64,000 nt of DNA from Blasia pusilla (GCA_050084515.1 CM114274.1:38874001-38938000); one strand, 5' to 3'; positions 48,654-59,884 are shown, counted from the first letter of the stretch. Notes: a model not told the origin generated them from the letters alone. A program made the numbers and translations.

Positions 48654-50384
48654 TCAGTCCCCATTTAATCGGCTCAATAGGCTGCGTAGGAACCATGGAT
48701 GGAGTCCTAAGCACCTCGGACAACAAGAATGACTGGGAAGCCTAGCTCGCCTCCCGGCCTCACCCCTCTGTGGGTCCAACTCACAAAGTAGCACCACGTG
48801 GCTCGACGGCCGCTCGAGTGGCTCCTCTCGTGAATCGCAGTGATGCCTCAACTGTCTTTGCACTCTCCATATAAGAGAGATCATCCCTCCATAAGAGGTG
48901 GAAGCCCATGCTCCCGAACCTGATCTATGATGGATACCGACCATAGTAGCCAAACCTCGCTCCAATCTGCTCAATCTGGCGACCATAGCGACTCTGTCGT
49001 AGTGGTAGGGGTAGCCACCGTAGGCTCTCCAACCACCTGGTCCACCTCTACCACCCCTACCATCTCTACCACCTCGGCCTCTCGGAGCTACTCCACCACG
49101 GCCACGGCCTGATCTCAACTCGGATGAAGATCAAAGCAACGCTCTCGAGGATGACCTAGTCTCCGCAATGATCACACCTGAGTTGGGGCCGATTGAGGCC
49201 CATCCTCCAAAGTCGTCTCCCATCCTCTTGGGGACAAAACTTCCTAACATGATCACCTCCACATGTCCAACATGATCGTCCTTGCTGCTGGGGCAGCAAA
49301 TGAAGGCAATGGTCTCTGCACAAATGTCCCTCTAGGACTTGACGAGGTCGCGTGTACCCCCACGACTCCCACTACTACTACCACCACCACTACTACGAGA
49401 GGCGTGAGGTGGGTGGCTGAACCCAGAAGTAGTAGTTGTATCCCCTCTTGAATCATGCGGATGTCACCACTCTCTCCTTCACCATGTTAAGCTCAATCTT
49501 CTCAGATAAAGCAAACACATGGGTCAATGTGGGTGAATCATCACTCATAAGAGTAGCATCACGCACCCTACGGCGCAAATCTCTGCCCAAGATCCGTACC
49601 AAAATTGGATCTGCTGATCCTCGTCACACCTGGGTAATCGAAATCAAGCGTCGCATACGAGTGTATGCCTCACGAAGACTCTCACCAGTCTTTCGCTCAA
49701 AGTCTGAAGATTCCTCAACTTCTCCGTCTTCACTCTCCTGATAGTTCTTCTTCAACCTCTTGAAGAACTCTGCAACGGGTGAACGATGGTGGGGCACTAG
49801 TACCTCCACTAGTACCCCCACTAGTACCTCCACCGGTACCCCCACTCCGGCTCACTCGCACCACTCAACGTCGGGCTGGCTGGCATAGTAGGAGCACTAC
49901 TACCAATACCACCATGGGTGATAGACACATAGCCTAGAGACCAATATTGTCTCCATGCCTCAATCTCAACAACATGGTCCTTCCTAAACTCATGGTAATC
50001 ATCCATGGGTGGTCCTTCCAAGTGCTGAAACAATCCCTTCCAAGCCAAGAAGGGTGTAAACAACGTGGCGTTCTGCAACATCTGCATATCACACCACATA
50101 TCAAACTCTTGCATGAAGTCCTCCAACTCAATGGTGCCCACTGCACCCGAGTATCGTCGTGGGCCCTTCATGGCCCCATATCCACCGTCCATGTCCCAAA
50201 TCAATGGAGCTGCAACACTCGATAACAATGTAGAAGACTCGGTGTTTGGAACACCCTGGTCCTCCTCTTCATCAACCGTCGGAAGTGGAAAAGGTAGCCG
50301 ATACCTAAATCCACTCCGTGTGAAACCACCACTGTCCACACCACAGTCCCCAACCAGACCACCCGACAGCTCCGTGATGACCAA
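48654..50384 (-). pseudogene. gag of element D
   Basis: Gag core RRYSGAVGTIELEDFMQEFD, FLAWKGLFQHLEGPP and MDDYHEF (50384-49821), then HHRSPVAEFFKRLKKNY and GESLREAYTRMRRLI (49845-49624). A zinc-knuckle region lies near 49290-49140, and an RGG-rich tail (RGRGGVAPRGRGGRDGRGG, 49118 downwards) probably binds RNA. Frameshifts separate these pieces. Confidence 0.83.
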
Positions 50385-51447
50385 CGCCGATGCCGCACCA
50401 CCACCAAATTACCCAAGTGACGTCGATGTCGCTCTACTATTGTAGCTCTACTAGCTATGGGTGTAGGCAATCTAACCTCTCATCACCACAAGAAGTCTCC
50501 CACAGTCTACTGGTGATCACTCCAGCCTCACTATCAGTAGCACACAGGAGTAACACTACTCTGGAAATCAGCGTCAACCCTAAAAATGGGCGCGCAAGCA
50601 AGAAGCACGATGGAGGGGATCCAGACACAGGAAGTCCAACGACAACCCTCCAACCGCAAATGGAAATCAAGGTAACACAATCCACCAAACGTGGTGCCCC
50701 CTGAATCCACAAAACCCACCACACAATTCTAACGCAATAGCTACTCCGCCGCGGGTCGATGACGTGCTAGTCGAACTCGCAGCACCTGAAAATATCACTT
50801 GCATGGAGAGGCTACACCGTACTATGCGCTAGAGGTACATCAACCAAAAACCTGAGATGCATAAAGCGCCTAACACATCTCCGAACAGCACCAAATGAGC
50901 TACAACAGTCTGTACACTGGCATAGTTAAAAACTCAGCAGTTAAGCGCCCTCCAGGCAGAATAGCCCAAAGATGGGTGACCAGTTATGCAAAACTCAAAT
51001 CCCAAATCCTGCAAAAATTGCCTCACGCCAAAGCAAGCAAGCTTGCTTGCTTGCTCCTTACTCCGCCTCTCACGCCCACTCGCCCCGAGCTACCACGAGT
51101 TGCCTTGAAGCCTCAGGGCAAGTAGCAATAGGAACCTCTCACCCGATCTGGATGAACTTCAACAGAGCTTCCGCACTCCAAGCTCTCCACATCAGAAAAC
51201 TGTCGAACACGAACCATAATCTTCAATGCTTGATAACTTCCAACTCCCTTGACGAAATCCGGCGATCTACAGCGCGTTGGAAAGCTCTCAGCAAGGCGCT
51301 TCTTTCCCAACTGACCACGCACCTGATTCACACCTCCAACATAGGCAACAAGCCCCGAACATCCACGGATGAGTACACAATCAGCCCTAACCAGATCCTA
51401 CTGATCTACAATCGAAGCTACTATCGATCTACTCCAGTTCTTTGAGT
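50385..51447 (-). other. 5' leader of element D
   Basis: Between A1 and gag. It is unlike the leaders of C/E and A, contains no recognisable coding sequence, and starts ACTCAAAGAACTGG after A1. No tRNA primer-binding site was recognised. Confidence 0.6.
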
Positions 51448-51813
51448 GAAATCCGTGAAAGACCTACTGTCATAAAACACGTTTACAATCACATACAATC
51501 GAGCCAAACCCACTCCACGATGGAGAATCCAGGTCGAAGCTTGCGGGAAACACCATAGCCAAGAGCTCTACTCACTACCAAGGCTAACTCCCAACGCAAC
51601 AGGCTCAACTCAAAGAACTGACTGTTCTTTGAGGGCAAGCCACCTTATATCCTCCAACCTAAGAGCGGGCCCTACTAGGAAAGTCACCCCCAAGTGAGTA
51701 ACCCCCAACCCTATGTATGGAACCACATCTCTACCAAGCCACTACGGTCCTACATAAGGAATGGCCTCTACCAGCACACCATACTCTACGACATAATCCG
51801 TATGGTCATGACA
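51448..51813 (-). repeat. A1 terminal repeat of element D
   Basis: 366 bp on the element strand from TGTCATGACCATACGG (51813) to GGATTTC (51448). It is nearly identical to A2 (43990-43624) and to the A part of the solo repeat at 63398. The B segment is absent and the leader follows at once. It includes a TATATAAG-like motif (+ strand cttatat, 51644-51650). Confidence 0.92.
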
Positions 51814-52588
51814 CCCTACACATGTGAGTCGAGTTTGTGCATTCATGGGATTGGCGAACTTCTATCGACGGTACGTCAAGGGTTTCAGTTTGATTGCGAA
51901 GCCGCTAACCTTGATCACCAAGGTGGATCATGAGTAGCACTAGGGGGATGAGCAAGAGAGAGCATTTCATATGCTCAAGGACTGATTGACGTCCACGCCC
52001 ATATTGAGGAGACCGATCAGGGGGCGTCCTTTCCAGTTGCACACTGATTGGAGCATGTTGGGGCTTGGAGCTGTGCTCACCCAGCATGACAATGATGGTA
52101 GAGAGTTCAGAGCAGCTTACGCTAGTCACTCAAACAACGCTGCAGAGGCAAAGTATAGCTCTTATGAGGGTGAGTGCTTGGCTGTAGTGTGGGTTGTCGC
52201 ACATTTCAAATGTTATCTTTTCTGCAATCCCTTTACCATCATTACTGATCATCAGCCACTTAAGTGGTTGATGGAGTCCGACAAGCTTACATGGAAGCTT
52301 GCGAGGTGGGCTCTTTTATTGCAGGAGTATGACTTCCACGTGGTGCATAGACCTAGGACCCTCAACCAAGATGCAGATGGTTTGAGCCGTAACCCATGCC
52401 TAAGTCAGCGAGATGCGACTGAAGCTCGTTGGCATGGTGAGAGTGATGAAGAGTTGGTGCTAGGATGGCATGCATCAGCCTATTTGGGCTTGTTGGCTAT
52501 GGAGAGCCATATTTTTGAGACTTCAATGGTGAGGTCTGATGGAGATTCCTTAGATCCAAAGGCCAGTGGGGAGACGACAGGTGGTTGA
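51814..52588 (+). pseudogene. RT thumb and RNase H of element C
   Basis: Resumes after element D: HVSRVCAFMGLANFYRRY (RT thumb, from 51820), then RNase H with HTDWSMLGLGAVLTQ, SSYEGECLAVVW, TDHQPLKWLMES and NQDADGLSRNPC. The 200 codons from 51986 are open. Upstream stops at 51932, 51938 and 51984 correspond to Trp, Trp and Arg in element A. Confidence 0.9.
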
Positions 52589-52768
52589 GACATTCACGAC
52601 GATGGAGTGGTCTTGGAGTACTTGCGTACTGGCAGCATCGCGAGCACAATGGGTGCTAGAGAGCGGGATCGGATCCTACAGCGAGCCAGACGGTTCCGGT
52701 GGGAGGGCACACATGTGTTACAAGTGTGGGAGGATGGTAGAGTGCGTGTAGTGCCTCATCCTTTGTAG

Positions 52769-53791
52769 AGAGCACGTTTGGTGCGTCATGCCCACGAGGA
52801 GTTGGGTCATTTTGGAGTGAAGCGGATGTATAGCTTGCTCCAGATTCACTATTGGTGGCCAAGCATGGAGACTGACGTTCAACAGTTTGTTGCCAGATGC
52901 ATGGTGTGTGATCGAGTCCGAGCATCGTTCAATGCTCCGACTCCACAGTTGCATCCACTTCCAATCATGGGTTTAGGTTATAGATGGAGTTTGGATTTTG
53001 CAAGACCTTTGCCTTTGACGGAGCGCCATAGTCGTTATGTATTGGTGATGGTCGAGTACTTCTCGAAATGGATAGAGTTGGTTGCATTGCCTGACAAAGC
53101 GAGTGAGGGAGTAGCGTATGCCTTCCTAGATCGAGTGCTGAGTCATTACGGCCCACCAGTTGAGGTGTTGATAAACCAGGGTACAGAGTTCCGCGGGGAG
53201 TTTCAGGCCTTGTGTGATTAGGCACTGATCAACAACCGTACTACTTCGCGAGATCATCCTAAGGCGGATGGACTAGCAGAGCGGGTTGTGCAGACAGTGA
53301 AGAGAGCACTACACAAATATGGCTTGCAGAGAGGTCACCTAGGAGATTGGGACCTTTAGATACGGTGGTTGGCAATGGGATACAGATTCAACATGCAGGC
53401 ATCCTTAGCGTCTTTCTTACCGTACTGGTTGATTTATGGCCGAGAGCCAGATTTACCTGGGGCCATTCGTCAAGATGTTGGTGAGGTGTTGAACCTTGAT
53501 GACCCTGATGTATGGATGCGAGCATGTTCTCAGAGGTCTGAGTTGTTTTGGAGAGTGATGCCCATGGCGTTTGAGAACTTGACGATTGTGCAACATCGAG
53601 ATACGTTGAGGTATGCGACTATTCGGGGAGATGGTTATCGATCTACTATCCGGAGGTTTCATCAAGGAGACTATATCTACTTGCAGCAGACAGCATCCAC
53701 GACATTGGATGTGACTGCATTGCGCACCATCTTGAGAGTGCGTGAGATTTTGCCATCCGGTGTTCTCTTATTGGAAGGATCATGTGCGTAA
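52769..53791 (+). pseudogene. integrase of element C, inactivated
   Basis: Zinc domain VRHAHEELGHFGVKR and CMVCDRV, core SLDFARPLPL, INQGTEF (second catalytic Asp replaced by Asn) and DGLAERVVQT, then the C-terminal region FHQGDYIYLQQTASTTLD (GPF/SH3-like) and LRVREILPSGVLLL. Stops fall at 53219 (Gln in A) and 53357. With the Asp to Asn change this copy cannot catalyse integration. Confidence 0.9.
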
Positions 53792-53861
53792 CCGTGCGCC
53801 ATGTCCTCTTCTGAACATTGACGGTACAGTTGATCCAAGCTTAGCAATAATTCTTATAGGC

Positions 53862-54008
53862 TTGCGGTGTATGTTGTGTGGTTCCGCCCGTGGTGCAGCC
53901 ACTATGCTAGTCTGTGATGGGTGTTCTAGAGGATGGCATATGGCATGTTTGATGCCACATCTCACTAGGATTCCTTAGGGACGATGGATGTGTCCCATAT
54001 GTTCATAG
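53862..54008 (+). pseudogene. PHD finger of element C
   Basis: The C-terminal domain of pol: LRCMLCGSARGAATMLVCDG with CSRGWHMACL and, after one stop (53975), GRWMCPICS and the terminal TAG. It has C4HC3 spacing as in element A. It follows the integrase C-terminal region after one frameshift near 53780. Confidence 0.87.
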
Positions 54009-54173
54009 AGTAGGTAGTTCTACATTCCAACTTGTGTCTGTGACATGGATGACAAGAAGGCGACTAATGATGGGGCCACATGAGCACCCGACCTTCTTGC
54101 TATTAACGTCCGAGAGATGTATGTCATGGTAGGTAGGGATAGATGGCTATCTAGAGTTAGAGGGACCTAACCA

Positions 54174-54188
54174 CCAGCTAGGGGGACG
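54174..54188 (+). other. polypurine tract of element C
   Basis: CCAGCTAGGGGGACG, directly followed by B1 (ATTGGAG). It matches the PPT position of the other three elements. Confidence 0.72.
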
Positions 54189-54968
54189 ATTGGAGATATT
54201 TTGGTACTTCTTGTCTCGTAGTTTGGATGCCATGAGTTAGCATGGGATTGTGCGTGTTTGTGTGTGTGTGTTTGATGACAACCGATGTATGTTGTGTAGC
54301 GATGTGTATGCGCACAACAGTTATCACGTCTTTTAGGGATAGATCGGTGAGATATAGTAGAAAGCCTTTGTGAGTAGTGGAGGAAATGATCAGTAGGTCA
54401 AGGATGACATGTTGAGGCCCCGAGAAACTTGAGAGAGCAGGTTTCCCCTTCGTTTCGGCTCATTTGGAGCCATATTGAGGAACTTGCTATTTTAGGTAAG
54501 TACCATTTTGAATATATGATCAATTTTATATTTTTGGTAAGTGGCCCTTGACCTCCGACATCATGTCAAGAGCCAAGGAGGTGACTTGGGAGCATAGGTT
54601 ACCATGGAGAGAGCTTGGGAGAGGGGAGGGATATACCTCAAGGAGAGAGAGCTTGAGAGCTCATTCTCTCTTTGTTGAACCTCTTGGCATGAGACGGCAG
54701 AGCTATGGTCTTACTTGCCTTGTGTGTGTAACCCAAGCCTCTCACTAGGAGAGTGGGTTTGGTTTGACATTGAAAGGGACATGTGAGAGTGCGCACATGT
54801 GAGAACTATGGTATTGTGAGAGAGATTGGATCTTATTTTAATTGGAGATATTTTGGTACTTCTTGTCTCGTTGTTTGGATGCCATGAGTTAGCATGGGAT
54901 CGTGCGTGTTTGTATGTGTGTTCGGTGACAGAGATGTATGTTTTATAGCGATGAGTATGCGCACGACA
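54189..54968 (+). repeat. B1-A2-B2 3' repeat block of element C
   Basis: B1 54189-54319 (ATTGGAGATATTTTGG ... GCGCACAACA), spacer GT (AC in other copies), A2 54322-54840 (TATCACGTC, with TG changed to TA, to GGATCTTATTTTA) and B2 54841-54968 (ATTGGAGATATTTTGG ... GCACGACA). The TSD TTCT follows. Confidence 0.9.
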
Positions 54969-54972
54969 TTCT

Positions 54973-54996
54973 ACGCATACACATTGCTACACAATC
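54973..54996 (-). repeat. remnant of a B terminus beside element C
   Basis: ACGCATACACATTGCTACACA directly after the target duplication matches, with few changes, the reverse complement of the conserved B end (GCATACACATCGCTACACAA). It may be the edge of an older copy, with no more of it visible. Confidence 0.4.
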
Positions 54997-55319
54997 CTCA
55001 TGAAAAATTGTTAATTGGTTAGTTTGGTTGGTCTAACTTAACTCAAGTATAGAAGTCGTACACAAATTCAATTGTCTTGAGAAAGAGAAAAAAAAATGGT
55101 ATAGATGCAAGTGGATAGAAGAACCCATCAAGTAAAAAAGAAGGTCTCATGAAAGTCAACCCGATCCATGGCCACATTGGGAACAAAGTGGGGAAATTTA
55201 TTACAAAATAATGTCATCAATAACAACAACAAAAATATTGGGGGAAGGGAAAATAAATAGGGGATAGGGACATTATGCATGGGTGTAGGTGTAGGGAACA
55301 TGGTTGCACAAAAACATAT

Positions 55320-55580
55320 GAGTTCGTCCCTAGGATGGACATGAACGGACATGAATTTCAAGAGGTGGGACCCATACTTATAGTTCATAATAGAAGGCAG
55401 GGCAAGGGCAAGTGGGGCAATAAGGGGGGAGGGAGTAGAGGTGGAGGGAGGAAGAAACATAAGAGTATGGAACACAAAAGCACGTGGGGGGAATGAGAAA
55501 GAAGGGGGAAGGTGGGACCCACATGGATAAGTCCTTCCACATGATGGACGTAAGTTCACAAACATGGGCATGTCTGTGGA
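55320..55580 (+). repeat. diverged repeat, copy 1 (copy 2 at 57845-58130)
   Basis: Both copies share the order GGACATG(A/T), a (T/G)GTGGGACCCATAC-like segment, GAAGGCA-GG-CAAGGGCA, a GAGGTGGA purine tract with GAAGAAAC, then TAAGTCCTTCCA-A, a GACAT/GACGTAAGTTCAC segment, and CATG(G/T)(A/G)CATGTCTG. Similarity is imperfect with indels, so it is an old repeat family rather than a recent duplication. Confidence 0.6.
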
Positions 55581-57844
55581 TACAAACTTTATCCACATGC
55601 AACCTTGGTAAGGAAGGGATGAGATATGGTGATAGGGGCAAGAAATTCGGAAAGGTTGAGGATGGGGCAAGGATAGAGATGGAAGAAGAAAGAAGAGGTA
55701 AGGGATGGTGGATGACAACGGAAAAAAGGGGGAAGACGGGGGGAGAAATGGGCCAAATATAAGTGATAAGGGTTGGACACGGAGTAGTCCTAGTGGAAAT
55801 CCTAGTGGGAGATAATCCACTAAGACAAGTGTATTCATGCAAACTTGATAAGAAATTTATTATTGTGATAAGAAAAGAATATGGAATGCTTGTGCTAATT
55901 GTAACTTCTAGTACTTCGTCAATCATCCATTACAGAACCAGAATTAGTAAATCAAGACGTCAAACAAGTTGATATCTGAATTCTTTGTGGTAAGAATATA
56001 TTTTACCATTTCATTAGGACCAAGCCTTGATTAGAACTAAGCCCACCACTCTAGTTAAAAAATTGATGATAGTTTTCATGTTTGTTGTTCAACTTAATGA
56101 TTTCGCTTTGTACTTTACAAAGAGAAGTTGAACTAGCACTCAAAACATGTCATCATAGAGTCCAAGCTCTACTCTAGTGGCTAACGCAAAAATAAAATAA
56201 AAGATTGTCATCTTTAGCCTTATAAAGGAAAGACTTGGGTTAGTCTCCAAGATGTAATGAGTCATGCAATCTATAAGGTTATGTCAATGAAGTTGGTCGA
56301 CTGTATTTTGAGACAAAAATTTCCCTTAGTTATTCTTTGTTTCCCTAGGAAGGCCTATCCACTAAATCTTGACTAATCTCTCAAATTCATTCATTCCAGC
56401 ACAAATACCAAGGATCAACCTCGAAGGTGCTCCCCAAATGATACCTTTTCTCTCAACTTACCAAGGTTCCACATGTACAAAGTCTGTGTCTGTGTTTGTG
56501 GAACTATGTCCGTTCTTAGGATGGACATGTCCATGCGGGTCTAGGTTCCTGCAGCCCACACTCGAGCTTGCCTCGCCCACAACATAGACCCGGGCTTGGC
56601 TAGCCCGCACCTAGTCTAGTAACCTATTTCCGGTTTTTACCACCCTTTTTGAACAACAAAGGATATAGAGGGAAAATGAATTAAGTACTAAACATATGGG
56701 GGATTCAAAAACATGAAATAAAATACAATTTTGTGGTGGTGAAGTAGCCCCCCCATCGAGCCCATCCTAAGCTCGCGCAAGGCCTACATTAACCCACATA
56801 GGGCCCATAGCAGGCCTTCACAAGCCCTACAACTAGCCCGTCCGGGTCACCTACATTCCTAACCGTGGGCCCTATGCAGGCTAGTTCAAGTCGGGAGAGC
56901 TAAGAATGGGCCATGTGTGGGCTTATAGTCCACACACCCATTCTATCCCTACCTGCCTCCCTTAATTGGAGCCCACACCTGTTCCCACGTCCCAAGCCTG
57001 TATGGGCCGTTGGGGTACCAAAGAAACGTGAGCAAGGGACTCGTTGGGCATGTCCATCCCATGGACAAAAAAAGTCCTTTTCCGTGTAACCATACAACTT
57101 ATAACACACTAAACATGAGATCTTATTAGCTCACAATCCCCAATCATAAATAGATAGGAAGAGAGACAAAGTATCCACGTGTCTATGAATTTTCAATTCT
57201 CTTGGGCATCCTCATTCCTTAGTCATCCCACCCTCGAGCCACTAGTTGGGAATCAAGATCCAAACATGGATCTTGATGCCCAACTCCCCATGGAACTCAA
57301 AATGACTTAGGATAAGTTTCATGATTTCTCCCCTTTGTTTTCCGTCCATAGGACAAACATGCCCAACAGATCCCCCACCTAGGTTTTTTAGTATCGTGGT
57401 GGCCCATGTGGACTTGGGACGCAAGAACGGGTGCAACCTTGGATTGAGGGAGGCTGGTAGGGATCAAATGGGTGTGCGGGATATGATCCCTTTCGTGTGG
57501 CCTCCATCGAGCTTGCGCATGGCCCGCTCCGCCCACCACCTAAGCACGCTAGCCATAGGCCATAAGCCTACCCATTTTCAGCCCTCCGTGAGTTGCCGCA
57601 AGCCCTATGTGGGCCAATATGGCCTTAGGATAGGCCATTGCAGACCATAAGGGCTCAATGGGATCTCGATGCAAGCCTCGAGCGGGGCACGAGCTCAATG
57701 AGGGCTAAAAAATGGGTGGCAAGAACGGAAAATGGGTTGTTAGATTGGGTGTGGGTTGGCCGAGCCCGAGTCTACGTTCTAGGTGGCGCCCTAAATCCTA
57801 AACCACCTAAAGGTTGTGGGAATCCGTGCCCATACGGACATGTC

Positions 57845-58130
57845 CATCCTAGGGACAGACAAAAGTCCATGGATATGGACGGATAAGTTTGGACATGTCC
57901 ACCGACATGGATTGGAAGAGGTGTGGTCCACACTTTATAGGTCATGGTGGAAGGCAAGACAAGGGCAGATGGGGCAGAAAGGGGAGAGAGAGTGGAGGTG
58001 GAAGGGGGAAGAAACGGGAAACAGCGGAACATTGAGGCAAGTGGGAGGAATAGGAAGAAGGGGAAGATGGGGCCCATATGGAGAAGTCCTTCCATAGGAC
58101 AGACATAAGTTCACGGACATGGACATGTCT
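57845..58130 (+). repeat. diverged repeat, copy 2
   Basis: Partner of 55320-55580. It extends into two versions of the GGACATG / TCCTAGG motif at its ends (57836 and 58116-58135). Confidence 0.6.
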
Positions 58131-58475
58131 GTCCTAGGAATGAACTTGTCCGTTTTTTAGCATCCATGACCTAGCTTAACTCTCCCAACTCTCTGTAAGC
58201 CACTACCTCCACATTTTCATTTATTCCATGGCTTGATATCTCATTGTTGGTCCTGCTTCTATTCATCCTTTTTACAACTACTCTCAAGGGCCCTTCCACC
58301 CATCTTAGGCTATCTAATTTTCCCAAAAATACCCCTCACCCATGGCTTGGAGTAGACTCTAGGCTAACTCATCCTTCTTGTCCATGTTGTTACTTCCAAT
58401 CAGATTTTCCCCTTGATCCCTAGACATGCCTTAGGGTTCTCACTCCCATCTTGACTTATCTTGCTTCCACAACTT

Positions 58476-58620
58476 ACCCCTCACCCATAGTTATCTTGAG
58501 ATAGTCTTCACGTTCCCACCCTTACTAAGTCTTATGACTGATTTCTTTTGGGTTGTGCTTTACTCAAGGTTGCAGACATAGAGAATCCATATCCCATACT
58601 CATATCCGTCCTAGGGTGGA
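58476..58620 (+). repeat. 145-bp direct repeat, copy 1
   Basis: From ACCCCTCACCCATAG to CCTAGGGTGGA. It matches 59740-59884 with a single visible difference (tcttcacg versus tcgtcacg). Confidence 0.92.
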
Positions 58621-59739
58621 CATGTTTGTATAGGCCCAACCGCCCGCATCCCTATACCCAATCCCTCACTCCACCACCATTTCAAAAACATTTAGGTTTG
58701 TAGATGTACAAAGCTTTTTTGAAAGAAGTCTAGTGACAAAGAGGAGCAAGCTACAAAAAAATTGCATCCTCCACTTAGGATATAGATTTCCCCTCAATGA
58801 AATGATCCCTTGTTTATAACCAAATCCTACTCTTGGAAAATAGATGCTCTTGTTGCAAAAATCTTCCTCCCCTCAATGTCCCCATTGTGGAGGCCATACT
58901 TGTGATATTAGATAGTATTTTCCTAACCGAAGTAAATTTTATGTGGGAAATCTTTAACACCCCCTATATAATCTTTAACACCCCCTAATAAATACCCACC
59001 CCACCAACAAATATTATATCTCAATACCAACCCGATCAGCAAGATTACAAAAAATTATGACTACATTTAGATGGCGACCCCATCAACACGATTGCAAAAG
59101 GATTGTATCTAGATACATGTAATACCAACCCCATCAATATCAAATCAAAAGTACAAGGAATCCCCAACCTTGAGAAAGAATAATCGCTTAATTGCACTAA
59201 AATCCAAAAATGACTCCCACAAATCTTAGCAAAGGTTAAAGTGGTCGACTTTTCACCCCTTTTTTCCCTTCTTTCTTTTTCTAATTCTTCTGCACCAACG
59301 GCACCTCTCGAGGGGCAAGAAGATGTGGTCCCTCAAATTAAATTAAACTAATGGCCTAAACGAAAACAAATAAAGAAGTGGTAGTGCGCAAGAACCACTT
59401 GCATCGAGAAAATGAAGTCTAGGGGTCGTGAGAATACGACTAATACTACCTTTCTATGAAGCCTTTTTTTAATTCGATTTTATCCCTATAACGCCTTCTT
59501 CACCTTTTGGAAGATTTGGTAGCCACTTAGTCGTGTTCTTGGGAAGTGCAAAATGAATGGCCACCACCTTCCATTAAATTTATGTTCTTTTAACCCTCTA
59601 CCACTCCTTTCTCTCGTAGTCGATGGTGGGAAAGAGTACGAGATACGTTTTATTTTGACATGAAGAAAATAAAACCATGTCAAAATAAAACCAGTTTTAA
59701 TGATGAAAGGGTGGAATAAAGTGAATTAATGAAAGAATG
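58621..59739. other. AT-rich intergenic DNA
   Basis: Between the two copies of the 145-bp repeat. I see no gene and no further structure. Confidence 0.5.
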
Positions 59740-59884
59740 ACCCCTCACCCATAGTTATCTTGAGATAGTCGTCACGTTCCCACCCTTACTAAGTCTTATG
59801 ACTGATTTCTTTTGGGTTGTGCTTTACTCAAGGTTGCAGACATAGAGAATCCATATCCCATACTCATATCCGTCCTAGGGTGGA
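59740..59884 (+). repeat. 145-bp direct repeat, copy 2
   Basis: Near-identical partner of 58476-58620, with different flanks on both sides. Confidence 0.92.

Larger units (their letters stand above)
43517..51813 (-). mobile_element. retroelement D, family 3, inserted in RT of C
   Basis: A minus-strand element, 8.3 kb, TSD CCCT at 43513-43516 and 51814-51817. On its own strand: A1 (51813-51448), leader, gag, PR, DNMT, short RT remnant joined to RNase H, IN, PHD, PPT (44116-44100), B1 (44099-43993), AC, A2 (43990-43624), B2 (43623-43517). The RT core is missing, with a 20-bp direct repeat near the junction (46166-46213). The coding part carries many small deletions. A solo copy of the same repeat family lies at 63398-63871. 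Confidence 0.9.
18577..54968 (+). mobile_element. retroelement C, family 1, outermost of nest
   Basis: A Ty3/gypsy-type element on the + strand, bounded by TGTCACG at 18577 and GCACGACA ending at 54968, with the 4-bp duplication TTCT on both sides (18573-18576, 54969-54972). It is split by element E in gag (20879-38710) and element D in RT (43517-51813). The reading resumes exactly at each duplicated target (AGGA, CCCT). Its own parts, A1 (18577-19093), leader, gag, PR, DNMT, RT, RNase H, IN, PHD, PPT, then B1-A2-B2 (54189-54968), total about 10 kb. The reading frame carries many stops and some frameshifts. Catalytic residues of the DNMT and IN are mutated, so this copy is dead. It is the oldest layer because E and D lie inside it. 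Confidence 0.9.
54997..58475. other. AT-rich intergenic DNA with dispersed repeats
   Basis: No gene recognised. It contains the two copies of a diverged repeat (55320-55580 and 57845-58130) and several occurrences of the palindrome GGACATGTCC (56523, 57836, 57891) in similar contexts. Long open frames on either strand come from purine-rich tracts and are not convincing. Confidence 0.5.

Noticed and set aside
18577-54968. Ordinary LTR elements with LTR = A+B
   Set aside because: In none of the four copies does B follow A1, and in all four B follows the PPT without A. Repeated random deletion giving the same breakpoints in three families is unlikely.
18577-54968. DIRS-like elements with tyrosine recombinase
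   Set aside because: The repeat layout fits, but the internal regions are filled by Gag, PR, DNMT, RT, RNase H and DDE integrase. No recombinase-like frame was seen, and target duplications are present.
55128-55926. 236- and 182-codon minus-strand frames rich in Pro, Ser, Leu and Phe
   Set aside because: They are translations of the complement of a purine-rich repeat and repeat in diverged form near 57772-58095; no domain recognised.
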